From Actinomycetes bacterium (GTDB lineage Bacteria > Actinomycetota > Acidimicrobiia > Acidimicrobiales > Ilumatobacteraceae), in assembly GCA_025360105.1 (NCBI GenBank), contig JANYCT010000074.1, positions 1-39,796 of the forward strand: DNA of 39,796 nucleotides, given 5' to 3'. Made by a program: the position numbers and the translations under genes. Under the pieces are notes generated by a model, which was not told the origin of the DNA, did no database searches, and saw only the letters and a program-made list of their open reading frames with translations. Of the stretch, positions 17,058-25,923 are shown piece after piece; positions within the stretch are counted from its first letter, which is position 1; each line of letters begins with the position of its first letter.

Positions 17058-17708
17058 ATGAACTACACCGAGGTCACCCCCGAAGCGTTTGCAAACCTCG
17101 ATGGGCTCGCCGACTGGCGTGTCGTTGTCGGCACCATCGGCGCCACGTTCCGCGCTGGTTCATACAGGGCTGCTGCAGAACTCGTGTCGGCCATCACCGA
17201 AGCTGCCGAGCGACTGGAGCATCATCCCGACATCGACGTGCGGTATCCGGATCGCGTTCGGGTGATCCTCACCACGCATGCCACCGGAGGGCTCACCACG
17301 CTCGATGTCGATCTGGCGCGTGAGATCTCGACGCTCGCGTCCAACGCCGGCGCCACGTCGGAGGCCACGGCGGTGCAGGCGGTCGAACTGGCCATCGACA
17401 CCATCGACGCCGATCGCATCCGACCGTTCTGGGTGGCTGTTTTGGGTTATCGCGATGTCGGTGGATATCTGGTTGATCCACTCCGCATCGGTCCACCGCT
17501 GTGGTTCCAGCAGATGGACGAATCACGCACCGAGCGCAGTCGCTTCCATGTCGATATCTCCGTTGCGCACGACATCGCCGAGGCCCGCATCGCGGCGGCC
17601 CTTGCTGCAGGTGGCACGTTGGTCAGCGACGCGTTCGCGCGATCGTGGTGGATTCTCGCCGACGCCGATGGCAACGAAGCCTGCATCTGCACCTGGCACG
17701 ACCGATGA
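17058..17708 (+). CDS. Pterin-4a-carbinolamine dehydratase fused to a VOC (glyoxalase-like) domain
   Basis: This 216-residue protein joins two folds. Residues ~1-95 are a PCD/DCoH domain with its active-site pattern: H55-H56-P57 in EHHPDIDVRY, H74 in LTTH and GGLTTLDVDLA. Residues ~120-215 are one VOC half-barrel (FWVAVLGYRDV, then SRFHVDISV and the closing ILADADGNEACICTW). PCDs dehydrate 4a-hydroxy-tetrahydropterins; the VOC half may bind a metal and a small ligand or complete a dimer. The combination recurs in actinobacteria but its role is not settled. The ATG at 17058 lies in a CATG shared with the edge of the helicase region. Its stop overlaps the next gene as ATGA, so it is co-translated with the luciferase-like enzyme. 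Confidence 0.85.
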   Translation: MNYTEVTPEAFANLDGLADWRVVVGTIGATFRAGSYRAAAELVSAITEAAERLEHHPDIDVRYPDRVRVILTTHATGGLTTLDVDLAREISTLASNAGATSEATAVQAVELAIDTIDADRIRPFWVAVLGYRDVGGYLVDPLRIGPPLWFQQMDESRTERSRFHVDISVAHDIAEARIAAALAAGGTLVSDAFARSWWILADADGNEACICTWHDR

Positions 17709-18604
17709 GTTTCGACATCAGATTCCAGGTGCTCACGTTGCCGGGGCAGCCATACGCGACGTACCGTCAGCAGGTGTTGCGTCTCGAGCAACTCGGCTTC
17801 GACATTGCCGCGGTTCCCGATCACTTCTGTGATTGGGCCAACCCGCCGGCACCGTGGTTGGAGTGCTGGACGTTGCTCGCTGCACTGGCAGTAGAGACAA
17901 CCACCATTCGGCTCAGCAGCAACGTGGCTCAGATCCCGCTGCGCAATCCAGCGGTGCTGGCCCATCAGGCAGTCACCGTAGATCACGTGTCGGGCGGGCG
18001 ATTGGAACTGGGACTCGGCACCGGGCTGACCATCGATCCGGGTACGGACATGATCGGACTCACGAACTGGTCGAACGCCGAGCGTGTCGCACGCTTCGGC
18101 GAATACATCGAACTGGTGGCGATGCTGTTGACCCAGGAGATCACCTCGTTCGACGGCGCGTACTATCAGGCCGACAATGCCGTGATGAACCCGTCATCGC
18201 TGCAGTCGCCGCGCATCCCCATCGTTGCCGCAGCGCTCGGTCCGAAGATGATGGCGCACGCGGCGCGTTGGGCCGATACGTGGAACACGATGAGTTTCGA
18301 TGCTGATTTCGGAACTCAGATCGACGAGCTCAGTGCGCGGGCGCTGGAGATGGACGCCTTGTGCGCGGCCGCAGGTCGCGCTCCAGAAACACTTCGCCGC
18401 AGTGCCAACCTCTTCGATGCGCGAGCACGCGCCACCGGTGGTCGGTTGCGTTACTACGACGACGACGGATTGTTCGTGTATCTCGTGAGCAGCCTGATCG
18501 ATGCGGGCTTCACCGACATCGGCCTGTATTACCCCGTTGACCCGGATCAGTTGCCCGCATTCGAGAAGATCGCCAACGAGGTCATTCCGACGTTACGCGA
18601 TTGA
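17705..18604 (+). CDS. LLM-class (luciferase-like) flavin/F420 oxidoreductase
   Basis: This 299-residue TIM-barrel protein belongs to the bacterial luciferase-like family. Visible signatures are VLRLEQLGFDIAAVPDHF at the first strand-helix, LSSNVAQIPLRNPAVLAHQA, the conserved VDHVSGGRLELGLGTG, and IPIVAAALGPKMMAHAARWAD. Such enzymes use reduced FMN or F420H2. The ATG at 17705 overlaps the preceding stop (ATGA), so it is coupled to the PCD-VOC fusion, which hints at a shared pathway. Its last 23 bp overlap the end of the convergent HAD gene. Cofactor and substrate are not determinable here. Confidence 0.85.
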   Translation: MSFDIRFQVLTLPGQPYATYRQQVLRLEQLGFDIAAVPDHFCDWANPPAPWLECWTLLAALAVETTTIRLSSNVAQIPLRNPAVLAHQAVTVDHVSGGRLELGLGTGLTIDPGTDMIGLTNWSNAERVARFGEYIELVAMLLTQEITSFDGAYYQADNAVMNPSSLQSPRIPIVAAALGPKMMAHAARWADTWNTMSFDADFGTQIDELSARALEMDALCAAAGRAPETLRRSANLFDARARATGGRLRYYDDDGLFVYLVSSLIDAGFTDIGLYYPVDPDQLPAFEKIANEVIPTLRD

Positions 18605-19406
18605 GTAGCAAGTCTTCGATGAAGACGGCGACGCCATCGGCATCGTTGGCTGGTGCCACGTGGTCGGCGATGGCCCGGGTACGCGCCGGCGCGTTGCCCA
18701 TCGCGACTCCGTGCCCCGCCCACTCGAGCATGGTGTGGTCGTTGGTGTTGTCGCCGAACACCATCACCTCGGCCGCATCGATGCCGAGATGATCACACAG
18801 CCATTGCAGTCCCGAGGCCTTGTCGATGCCAGCGGGGCCGATCTCCGCGGCCTCGGCGCCCATGTGGTACACCTCGAGATCGGGGCCGACGTGCTGACTG
18901 AGAAGGTCCATCAGTTCATGCGCTCCGAGCGTGTGGTGGAACACCATCAGCTTGACGACCACGCGTGCCCCGGCGGAGGCGGTGATCACGTCGGGCGAAT
19001 GCGGAATGCGACCCTGCACGGGCATACGGTCCGCGAAACCTGGCTCCGCAGCAAAGCCCACGTCCGTCGCGAGCGCGAAACCCAACAGGGGGTCGACGAG
19101 GCGGAGCTGGCGGATGGTGTCGACAGCAAGATCGATGTCGAAGTCAACCGTGCGCAGTGAAACGCCGTCGGGGAATGTGCACACGATGGCACCGTTGGCC
19201 ATCACGCCGTGGGTAATAGCCGGGCCAACGGCGTCGATGACGTTGCCGAGCATGAACGGCGGCCGCCCCGTGGCGAGTGCCAGAATCACCCCGGCCGCGT
19301 GTGCGGCGTGCAGCGCTGCCGCAACGCGGGCGGTGACGTGCCCACTCGAGTCGAGGAGCGTTCCGTCGAGATCGAACGCCATCAAACGAGGAAGTGGGCG
19401 GGGCAC
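18582..19406 (-). CDS. HAD-superfamily Cof-type phosphatase
   Basis: This 274-residue hydrolase has the HAD motifs: AFDLDGTLLD (nucleophile Asp, motif I), ALATGRPP (motif II), the Lys in VVKLMVF, and VMVFGDNTNDHTML (motif III/IV). The long insert between motifs II and III is a C2-type cap, the Cof/YbdB layout used on sugar phosphates and similar small substrates. The GTG at 19406 fits a TAGCCT box 6 nt upstream (leaderless); an ATG eight codons later is the alternative. It is divergent from clpB and overlaps the convergent oxidoreductase gene by 23 bp. Confidence 0.88.
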   Translation of the reverse strand: MPRPLPRLMAFDLDGTLLDSSGHVTARVAAALHAAHAAGVILALATGRPPFMLGNVIDAVGPAITHGVMANGAIVCTFPDGVSLRTVDFDIDLAVDTIRQLRLVDPLLGFALATDVGFAAEPGFADRMPVQGRIPHSPDVITASAGARVVVKLMVFHHTLGAHELMDLLSQHVGPDLEVYHMGAEAAEIGPAGIDKASGLQWLCDHLGIDAAEVMVFGDNTNDHTMLEWAGHGVAMGNAPARTRAIADHVAPANDADGVAVFIEDLLLNRVTSE

Positions 19407-19412
19407 GAGGTG

Positions 19413-19418
19413 AGGCTA
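19413..19418 (-). promoter_or_regulatory. -10 box of HAD phosphatase gene, leaderless type
   Basis: TAGCCT on the reverse strand is followed by 6 nt and the GTG at 19406. Confidence 0.55.
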
Positions 19419-19428
19419 TCCGAAAAAT

Positions 19429-19449
19429 GTTGATACGGCTTGTGTCAAC
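19429..19449 (+). promoter_or_regulatory. HAIR-like operator of clpB
   Basis: GTTGATA-N7-TGTCAAC is a near-perfect inverted repeat (6 of 7 pairs) with the HAIR spacing and its TTGA-N11-TCAA core. It covers the expected -35 region of clpB. HspR controls clpB through HAIR sites in other actinobacteria, and hspR is encoded 6 kb upstream. Confidence 0.65.
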
Positions 19450-19464
19450 TTTTCTATCACGGTG

Positions 19465-19470
19465 TACGCT
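19465..19470 (+). promoter_or_regulatory. -10 box of clpB, leaderless type
   Basis: TACGCT is followed by 6 nt and the ATG at 19477; no Shine-Dalgarno is present. It supports 19477 over the GTG at 19462. Confidence 0.6.
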
Positions 19471-19476
19471 GACGAC

Positions 19477-21957
19477 ATGGCGTTCGACCCGAAGAAGTGG
19501 ACTCACAAGACTCAGGAAGCCTTTGCCGCGGCCATTGATTCCGCGAAGGCAAACAGCAACCCCGAGATCACCCCAGACCATGTGCTGGCGGCGCTGATGG
19601 GCCAAGAGGGCACCGTTGCGCCAGCGGTGGTGCAGGCATTGGGACTGGCCCCGCTGATGGTGCGCAACAAGGCCGAGCAAGCCGTGGCCAAACTGCCCAA
19701 GGCATATGGCGGGTCCGAACCGCGGATGAGTCGCGAGCTCACCAACATCGCCGAGAATGCCGAGGCCGCGCGCAAAGACCTAAAAGACGATTACCTCTCC
19801 GTCGAGCACTTGCTGCTGGCGATGAACCAGCGCCTCGGCATCGGCAGCGAGGAACTGTTGCAAGCGTTGCAGCAGGTGCGCGGGAGTCACCGCGTCACCA
19901 GTCAGAACCCCGAAGAGCAGTTCCAGGCGCTCGAAAAGTACGGCCAAGATCTCACCCAACGTGCCCGCGACGGCAAGATCGATCCTGTCATCGGTCGCGA
20001 TGATGAGATCCGCCGCGTCATCCAGGTACTCAGTCGGCGCACCAAGAACAACCCCGTGCTCATCGGCGAACCCGGCGTGGGCAAGACGGCGATCGTCGAA
20101 GGCCTCGCCCGGCGCATCGCCGACGGCGACGTGCCCGAAGGCCTCAAGAACAAGCGGCTGATCAGCCTCGATATCGGCTCCATGCTTGCCGGCGCGAAGT
20201 ATCGCGGCGAATTCGAAGAGCGCCTCAAGGCAGTGCTCAAGGAGATCACCGATGCGGCAGGCGAGGTGATCACCTTCATCGACGAGATCCACACCATCGT
20301 CGGTGCTGGAGCGGCCGAAGGTGCGATGGACGCGGGCAACATGATCAAGCCGATGCTCGCCCGTGGTGAACTGCACATGATCGGCGCGACCACGCTCGAC
20401 GAGTATCGCAAGCACGTCGAGAAGGACCCGGCGCTCGAGCGCCGCTTCCAGCAGGTGTACGTCGGTGAGCCCACGGTCGAGGACACCATCGCCATTCTGC
20501 GCGGCCTGAAGGAGCGCTACGAGGTGCACCACGGAGTGCGCATCCAAGACAGCGCGCTCGTGAGCGCAGCGGTGCTGAGCAACCGCTACCTCACCAACCG
20601 TTTCCTGCCCGACAAGGCCATCGACCTGATGGACGAAGCTGCCAGCAAGCTGCGCATCGAGATCGACTCCATGCCTACCGAAATCGATGTCGTCGAGCGG
20701 CGCATCCTGCAGTTGGAGATCGAGCAGGTTGCGCTCGGCAAGGAAACCGACGCCGCATCACATGAACGCCTCGCTGCGCTCGAGGACGAACTCGCCGAAC
20801 TGAACGTGCAGAGCGCCACGATGAAGGGTCATTGGGAGGCAGAGAAGCAGGCCATCACGGCGATTCGCACGTTGAAAGAAGAACTCGAACACCTCCGCAC
20901 GCAGATCGAGCGCGAGGCCGATCTCAACGTTGCTGCCGAGATTCGTTATGGCCGTATCCCCGAGCTGCAACGTCGCATCGACGAAGCCACCGCGCACCTC
21001 GACAGCTTGCAGAGCACCAACCGCATGCTCAAAGAAGAAGTAGATGCCGAAGACATCGCCGATGTCGTCAGCAAATGGACAGGCGTTCCCGTGAGCCGCC
21101 TGCTCGAAGGCGAGATGGTCAAACTCGTACATCTCGAGGAACTGCTGCATCAGCGCGTCATCGGTCAAGACGATGCCGTCACCGCAGTCGCTCACGCAAT
21201 CCGTCGCAGCCGTGCGGGTCTCAGCGATCCCGACCGTCCTATTGGCTCGTTCATGTTCCTTGGACCAACCGGTGTAGGTAAGACCGAACTCGCCCGCGCC
21301 GTCGCCGAGTTCTTGTTCGACGACGAACGCGCAATGGTGCGTATCGACATGGGCGAGTACATGGAGAAGTTCTCGGTCAGTCGACTCATCGGCGCGCCCC
21401 CCGGGTATGTGGGCTACGACGAAGGCGGTCAGCTCACCGAAGCCGTGCGGCGTCGGCCCTACAGCGTGGTGCTACTCGACGAGATCGAAAAGGCACACCC
21501 CGATGTGTTCAACGTGTTGCTGCAGGTACTCGACGACGGTCGACTCACCGACGGCCAGGGCCGCACGGTCAACTTCACCAACGTGGTGTTGATCATGACC
21601 AGCAACCTGCCCGGCGACCCGCTCGGCTTCTTCAAGCCCGAGTTCATCAACCGGGTCGACGACATCATTCGCTTCCGTTCACTCACCGAGAGCGATCTCG
21701 CCGAGATCGTCACGATCCAACTCGAGTCGTTACGCGCGCGTATGGCCGCGCGCCGCATCACGCTCACGGTCACACTCGCAGCGATGTCACTGCTGGCGCA
21801 CGAGGGCTTCGATCCGGCGTTCGGTGCACGTCCCCTCAAGCGCGTCATCCAACGCGAGATCAGCGATCGAGCGGCTGTGCTGATCCTCGAGGGCAAGGTC
21901 AGCGAGGGTGACACGGTCACCGTCGACGCAATCGACGATCACATCACCGTCACCTGA
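19477..21957 (+). CDS. clpB: ATP-dependent disaggregase ClpB
   Basis: This 826-residue Hsp100 threads aggregated proteins through its hexameric pore and hands them to DnaK. It has the Clp N domain (1-~145), AAA+ domain 1 with Walker A GEPGVGKT (197-204), the coiled-coil M domain that marks ClpB as opposed to ClpA/C (~390-520), and AAA+ domain 2 with [11 protein letters not shown], the pore loop GYVGYDEGG and the sensor region FINRVDD. The segment between TSNL and KPEFINR is shorter than in many ClpBs (about 6 residues), a family variant rather than damage. The start follows the leaderless -10. The HAIR-like palindrome upstream suggests co-regulation with dnaK. Confidence 0.96.
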   Translation: MAFDPKKWTHKTQEAFAAAIDSAKANSNPEITPDHVLAALMGQEGTVAPAVVQALGLAPLMVRNKAEQAVAKLPKAYGGSEPRMSRELTNIAENAEAARKDLKDDYLSVEHLLLAMNQRLGIGSEELLQALQQVRGSHRVTSQNPEEQFQALEKYGQDLTQRARDGKIDPVIGRDDEIRRVIQVLSRRTKNNPVLIGEPGVGKTAIVEGLARRIADGDVPEGLKNKRLISLDIGSMLAGAKYRGEFEERLKAVLKEITDAAGEVITFIDEIHTIVGAGAAEGAMDAGNMIKPMLARGELHMIGATTLDEYRKHVEKDPALERRFQQVYVGEPTVEDTIAILRGLKERYEVHHGVRIQDSALVSAAVLSNRYLTNRFLPDKAIDLMDEAASKLRIEIDSMPTEIDVVERRILQLEIEQVALGKETDAASHERLAALEDELAELNVQSATMKGHWEAEKQAITAIRTLKEELEHLRTQIEREADLNVAAEIRYGRIPELQRRIDEATAHLDSLQSTNRMLKEEVDAEDIADVVSKWTGVPVSRLLEGEMVKLVHLEELLHQRVIGQDDAVTAVAHAIRRSRAGLSDPDRPIGSFMFLGPTGVGKTELARAVAEFLFDDERAMVRIDMGEYMEKFSVSRLIGAPPGYVGYDEGGQLTEAVRRRPYSVVLLDEIEKAHPDVFNVLLQVLDDGRLTDGQGRTVNFTNVVLIMTSNLPGDPLGFFKPEFINRVDDIIRFRSLTESDLAEIVTIQLESLRARMAARRITLTVTLAAMSLLAHEGFDPAFGARPLKRVIQREISDRAAVLILEGKVSEGDTVTVDAIDDHITVT

Positions 21958-21983
21958 CCGACCACGGTCCCGGCCGAGTACGT

Positions 21984-23948
21984 CTAGTCGTGGATCACCA
22001 CGGTGGCGCCCATCGGCAGCAGGTTCGTGGCCCAGATCATGTCCATCGCTGGGTTGCTTACGCGGATACAACCGTGGGAGGCCGGATAGCTCGGCACGTT
22101 GGGCGCGCCGTGCACCGCTATGCCACCAACCACGAAACGCGGGCGGTACAGGGTGCCCAGCGAGCCGGTGTAGGCGGGCTGGTCTGACACCCGATAGATG
22201 TGGAACGTGCCGTTATCGGTGATCGCGGTGCCGGTGATCTTGGCGCCGGTGAGCACGTTGTCGGCCTCGTAGTAGTAGCCGCCGCCCGTCGACACGTTGA
22301 GCACCCAGACGACCTGTTTGTTGTGCAGAAACAAACCCAACTGTCGTCCCTTGTCGACCTCAAGCAGATCGCCGCCGTTGCTCACTCCGGCGCTTGGGCG
22401 GCAGTTCGGCCAGTTCAGGGATCGGGCGGTGGGTGCATCGACGTAGCCGCGCGGCACGAGCCCGTTCCACTTCTGGTAGGCCATTACCGCTTGCTGGGTG
22501 CTCCAGCCGAACGATCCGTCTGCGCCACCGTTCCAGAAGCCGAGGTCGAGCAGCCGTTGTTGCAGTAGTGCGATGTTGGGTCCGTAGGCGCCCGAGCCCG
22601 AACCGAGGATTGCCTCATTCGAGAACCCACTGCAGAACACCGGCGTGGGGTCTACGTTCTGTGGGCCGCCATAGGGTGCTGACACAGGCGTGCCGATGTA
22701 ATAACCACTCACGTCGGCGACGGCGTGGGTGGGGTTCTGGGCAAAGATATCGAAGCCACGCGACGACACCGGCACCATCACGTGATGAGCAAGTGTCTGC
22801 CCGGCCCAGGCGACGTTCATCGACGATGTGGACCGCGATTTCACTGTGGGGTTGTTCGATCCGGCAGGCGTAACGCTCACGTAGCCGTTGTCGAACGTGT
22901 CGGTCACGGTGAGGTTGAGCACCACTGCCAGAACGTCGGTGCGGGCGATAGCCGGGTTTGCGCCGGCCGCCACCTCGACATCCCAACCCGGCAGTAACCG
23001 CTTGGTGCCACCGAGCGGGTTGAGCGCCGCGTCACGGCTGTCGTAGAAGCGCGTCGGCGTGTTCAGCGGCACGAACAGGCCGATCGTGGAGGTGGGTGCT
23101 GAGCTACCGGTGAAGGTGCCGATCACATCGATGATCAGATCGCCCCCCGGCGCCGAGAACACCGAGAATTGACCAGCTGCGTCCACCGGCACGATGACCT
23201 GATTGGACACGACCTGCTCGCCATACATCGTGTTGAGATTCGAAGTTGCCGGCATGGTGGTACCCGCGGGAAACAGCACCCACTGTCCGGGCGCGTTGCC
23301 GATGGCGGTGACGTTCAGTGCCACCGCTGATGCGCCGACGGCGTTGGCGACGCCGTAGGTGCGCGTCTCGGTTGACGCAAACGCGGAGGCATCGTTGCGT
23401 GTGTCGAGCATCCGCGACGGAGCCGAAAGGGGCACGAAGCGTCCGGCCATCGACGAAGCCGCTGGCACGTAGTACCCCAACATGTCGACAATCACGTTGC
23501 CACCCGCGGCGCTGAAGATGTCGACGCTGCCCGACGGGCCGACCGGAACAGTGACCATGTTGGGCAGGGTGAGGGCGTCGCCGAAGAAGGCACCGACAGG
23601 GTCGACGTTGATGTTCGACGCAGTAGGCAGCGCAGTGCCGTGCGGGTACACCGTCCAAAAGCCCACAGCGGCTGGACCCACTACCGTCACGTTCAGGACT
23701 GCTGCGACGATGGTGCCGGGAGCGGGCAGTGGTGCCGAGCCGGTGACCGCGACAGTGAGCACGCCAAACGCGTCGATCGCAGCGGTGTTACGCGTGTCGG
23801 CGAGGCGTTGCGGCACTGCCAGCGCACGGAATGCCGATGTGTCCGCGTTGGCGAATACGGGTGCCGCGGAACTGGAGATCAACGCCAGCATTGGAAGCAA
23901 CAGAGCGCCCACCAACGCTGCGCAGACCCGAGAGGGGTATCGACGCAT
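21984..23948 (-). CDS. Secreted L,D-transpeptidase with three N-terminal beta-repeats
   Basis: This 654-residue exported protein starts with a signal peptide (~1-33). Three homologous repeats of ~120 residues follow (about 40-165, 170-290, 295-420), each running P-x-R-x-x-D-[TS]-R, then V-x-LNVT, a P-x-[GS]-[TS] turn, an FS/FA strand and [IV]-x-D-[MV]-x-G-[YT]. Next come a peptidoglycan-binding helical domain (~440-505, NIALLQQRLLDLGF) and a YkuD catalytic domain with H613 and H625-G-C627 in the SHGCIRVSN motif. It should make 3-3 cross-links or attach proteins in the cell wall. The ATG at 23948 lies 6 nt after TAGCCT. The repeats are probably an adhesive or wall-exposed module. Confidence 0.9.
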   Translation of the reverse strand: MRRYPSRVCAALVGALLLPMLALISSSAAPVFANADTSAFRALAVPQRLADTRNTAAIDAFGVLTVAVTGSAPLPAPGTIVAAVLNVTVVGPAAVGFWTVYPHGTALPTASNINVDPVGAFFGDALTLPNMVTVPVGPSGSVDIFSAAGGNVIVDMLGYYVPAASSMAGRFVPLSAPSRMLDTRNDASAFASTETRTYGVANAVGASAVALNVTAIGNAPGQWVLFPAGTTMPATSNLNTMYGEQVVSNQVIVPVDAAGQFSVFSAPGGDLIIDVIGTFTGSSAPTSTIGLFVPLNTPTRFYDSRDAALNPLGGTKRLLPGWDVEVAAGANPAIARTDVLAVVLNLTVTDTFDNGYVSVTPAGSNNPTVKSRSTSSMNVAWAGQTLAHHVMVPVSSRGFDIFAQNPTHAVADVSGYYIGTPVSAPYGGPQNVDPTPVFCSGFSNEAILGSGSGAYGPNIALLQQRLLDLGFWNGGADGSFGWSTQQAVMAYQKWNGLVPRGYVDAPTARSLNWPNCRPSAGVSNGGDLLEVDKGRQLGLFLHNKQVVWVLNVSTGGGYYYEADNVLTGAKITGTAITDNGTFHIYRVSDQPAYTGSLGTLYRPRFVVGGIAVHGAPNVPSYPASHGCIRVSNPAMDMIWATNLLPMGATVVIHD

Positions 23949-23954
23949 TCGCAC

Positions 23955-23960
23955 AGGCTA
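23955..23960 (-). promoter_or_regulatory. -10 box of L,D-transpeptidase gene, leaderless type
   Basis: TAGCCT on the reverse strand is followed by 6 nt and the ATG at 23948. This favours the ATG over the GTG two codons upstream. Confidence 0.55.
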
Positions 23961-23984
23961 ACAACGCATTGGTGAAGACGGAGG

Positions 23985-25205
23985 TCAGGCGCTGTGCGCG
24001 CCCGGAAGTGCGAGCGTGAAGGTCGAGGGAGCCAGGCTCGACAGGTCGAGCCGGCCGCCGTCGGCCTGGGCAAGTCGGCGGGCCAAGGCCAGTCCGCGAC
24101 CGTGCGGTGCGGCGGGATCATCGGATCCCTGGAAGAAACTCGTGGATTGATCGGTATCGATACTGCCCTGATCGCTGATCTGCACCTGTCGATCGGACAG
24201 CGTGATATGGACGTTGCCTTCACCATGTCGGAGCGCGTTGTCGAGCAGAATGTCGATGATCTGCCCGACGAAGCCCGGCGTCGCCAGCACTGGACTGCTC
24301 GTACCGCTGAGTCCGAGAGTGCGGCGGCTGATCTGATAGCGCTGCATCCAATCGCCACGGTGCTGAGTGGCGATCTCACGGAGATCCACGGTTATACGTT
24401 GGCTGCCGCGCCCGCCCCTGGCGAGGTCGAGCAACTCGTCGAGCGTCGCCGTGAGCCGGTCGGTCTGTTCGAGTGCATGCAGCGCATCGGCGCGAACGGC
24501 CGGGTCCTCGTGGGTTGCAAGCAACTCCAGTTGGAGGGCGATCCCCGTCAGACCGGTGCGCAACTGATGGGTGGCGTCGCCGGTGAAACTGCGTTCCGAG
24601 CTGAGCGTCTGATCGAGACGTGCGGCGCTGGCCGACAGGGTGGATCGGATGTCATCGATCTCACGAATGCCCGAGGGTGGAGGCAGTGCAGCACTGAAGT
24701 CACCGGCACCGAGACGCGCTGCGGACGCAGCGAGTTGTTCGAGTGGCCGCGACACCCTGGCGCCGAAGATCGCTGCCAGCACTGCGGCGAGCAACACGCC
24801 ACCTGCGGCGAGAACACCGAGCAGCAGAAGTTGCCGTGCGATACGCCGCTGCAGATCGCTGCGGCTCGTGGTGACGTCGATGCGCGTACCGGCAGGACCC
24901 GCAGCAACGCCGTGCAGCGGGTTCCGGATTGGCTCGCCGTACGACGCGATGACGCTGCCATTGCTGGCGAGAATGTCGACTCGATCACCCGCGAGTACGA
25001 GATCGGCGAGTGTGGATGATTTGATCGGTGCGCCGGACAACAGCTCGTCGACAAGGTTTGAACTGATCGTCGTTGCCTGCGCCGTGAGCCGGCTGCGCAG
25101 TTCATCCTCGGTAGCGCGGGTGAGCAGCAAGACCACTGGTGTGGCCAACACCAAGAGCACCATGACGGCGACGAGCACCGTGTTGCGAACGAGCCGGCGG
25201 CGCAC
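23985..25205 (-). CDS. Sensor histidine kinase
   Basis: This 406-residue membrane kinase has TM1 at ~8-30, an extracytoplasmic sensor of ~90 residues, TM2 at ~124-148, a HAMP linker (RVSRPLEQLAASAARLGAGDF), a HisKA domain with the phosphorylated H213 in SFTGDATHQLRTGL, and an HATPase domain with N-box DNALRHG and GRGLALARRLA. The G1 box reads SDQGSID in place of DxGxG, a mild divergence. The H-box HQLRT (in place of HELRT) is common in actinobacterial kinases. It starts at GTG, 4 nt after the stop of the response regulator gene, so the two form an operon. The signal sensed is unknown. Confidence 0.9.
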   Translation of the reverse strand: MRRRLVRNTVLVAVMVLLVLATPVVLLLTRATEDELRSRLTAQATTISSNLVDELLSGAPIKSSTLADLVLAGDRVDILASNGSVIASYGEPIRNPLHGVAAGPAGTRIDVTTSRSDLQRRIARQLLLLGVLAAGGVLLAAVLAAIFGARVSRPLEQLAASAARLGAGDFSAALPPPSGIREIDDIRSTLSASAARLDQTLSSERSFTGDATHQLRTGLTGIALQLELLATHEDPAVRADALHALEQTDRLTATLDELLDLARGGRGSQRITVDLREIATQHRGDWMQRYQISRRTLGLSGTSSPVLATPGFVGQIIDILLDNALRHGEGNVHITLSDRQVQISDQGSIDTDQSTSFFQGSDDPAAPHGRGLALARRLAQADGGRLDLSSLAPSTFTLALPGAHSA

Positions 25206-25209
25206 GGAC

Positions 25210-25896
25210 TCAGCCGATCTCGTAGCGGAACCCGATGCCCCGTACGGTGATGATGCGCTCGGGTTGATCGCTGGTATCGCCGAGCTTGCGGCGTAATGTC
25301 GCGACGTGCGTGTCGAGGGTGCGGGTGGAGCCCCACCAATTCTCGTCCCACACCTCGGCCATGATCAGTTCGCGACGCAGCGTCTCGCCGTGGCGACTCG
25401 CGAGCAGCACCAGCAGATCGAACTCCTTGGGCGCGAGCGTGAGCTCGTCATCGGCGAACCACGCCCGCCGAGCCGCCCGATCGAGGCGGAGCGCGCCGAG
25501 TTGCTCGGCCTCGTTCGTCACGGGTGCCCCGATGCTGCTGGCCCGCAAGCGGCTGCGGATGCGTGCCGTGAGTTCGGCGACGCGGAACGGCTTGGTGATG
25601 TAGTCGTCAGCGCCGGCATCGAGGCCGACGACAACGTCGACCTCTTCGTTGCGAGCAGTGAGCATTACGATCGGCAGTGCGGGATGCAGAGCACGCAGCC
25701 GCCGGCAGATGTCGAGGCCGTCGATGTCAGGCAGGCTGAGATCGAGCAGCACCAAATCGGGGACGTGTTCGGCAATCGCAGTGAGCGCTGCTTCGCCGCA
25801 GTCGGCGTGCTGCACCGCGAAACCTTCGGCCTGCAGCATGCGCACGAGCGGCTGGCTGATGCGAGCGTCATCTTCGACCAGCAGCAGCGAGTTCAT
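25210..25896 (-). CDS. OmpR/PhoB-family response regulator
   Basis: This 228-residue regulator has a receiver domain (1-~120) with acidic pocket E8-D9-D10, phosphoacceptor D52, the conserved Thr in VMLTAR and the Lys in ITKPF. A winged-helix DNA-binding domain follows (~130-228), with LAPKEFDLLVLLA, RTLDTHVATLRRKLGD and the closing ITVRGIGFRYE. It is the first gene of the two-component operon, with the kinase just downstream. Targets are not evident from the window. Confidence 0.94.
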   Translation of the reverse strand: MNSLLLVEDDARISQPLVRMLQAEGFAVQHADCGEAALTAIAEHVPDLVLLDLSLPDIDGLDICRRLRALHPALPIVMLTARNEEVDVVVGLDAGADDYITKPFRVAELTARIRSRLRASSIGAPVTNEAEQLGALRLDRAARRAWFADDELTLAPKEFDLLVLLASRHGETLRRELIMAEVWDENWWGSTRTLDTHVATLRRKLGDTSDQPERIITVRGIGFRYEIG

Positions 25897-25904
25897 GTGT
25901 GGTG

Positions 25905-25910
25905 AGCGTA
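25905..25910 (-). promoter_or_regulatory. -10 box of the two-component operon
   Basis: TACGCT on the reverse strand lies 8 nt before the ATG at 25896, so the leader would be 0-2 nt. Confidence 0.45.
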
Positions 25911-25923
25911 CGCCCTTGCGATG

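Noticed and set aside
19429-19449. Palindrome as a transcription terminator of the HAD gene
   Set aside because: It lies upstream of both divergent genes, in the promoter region, and matches HAIR spacing, so an operator is the better reading.
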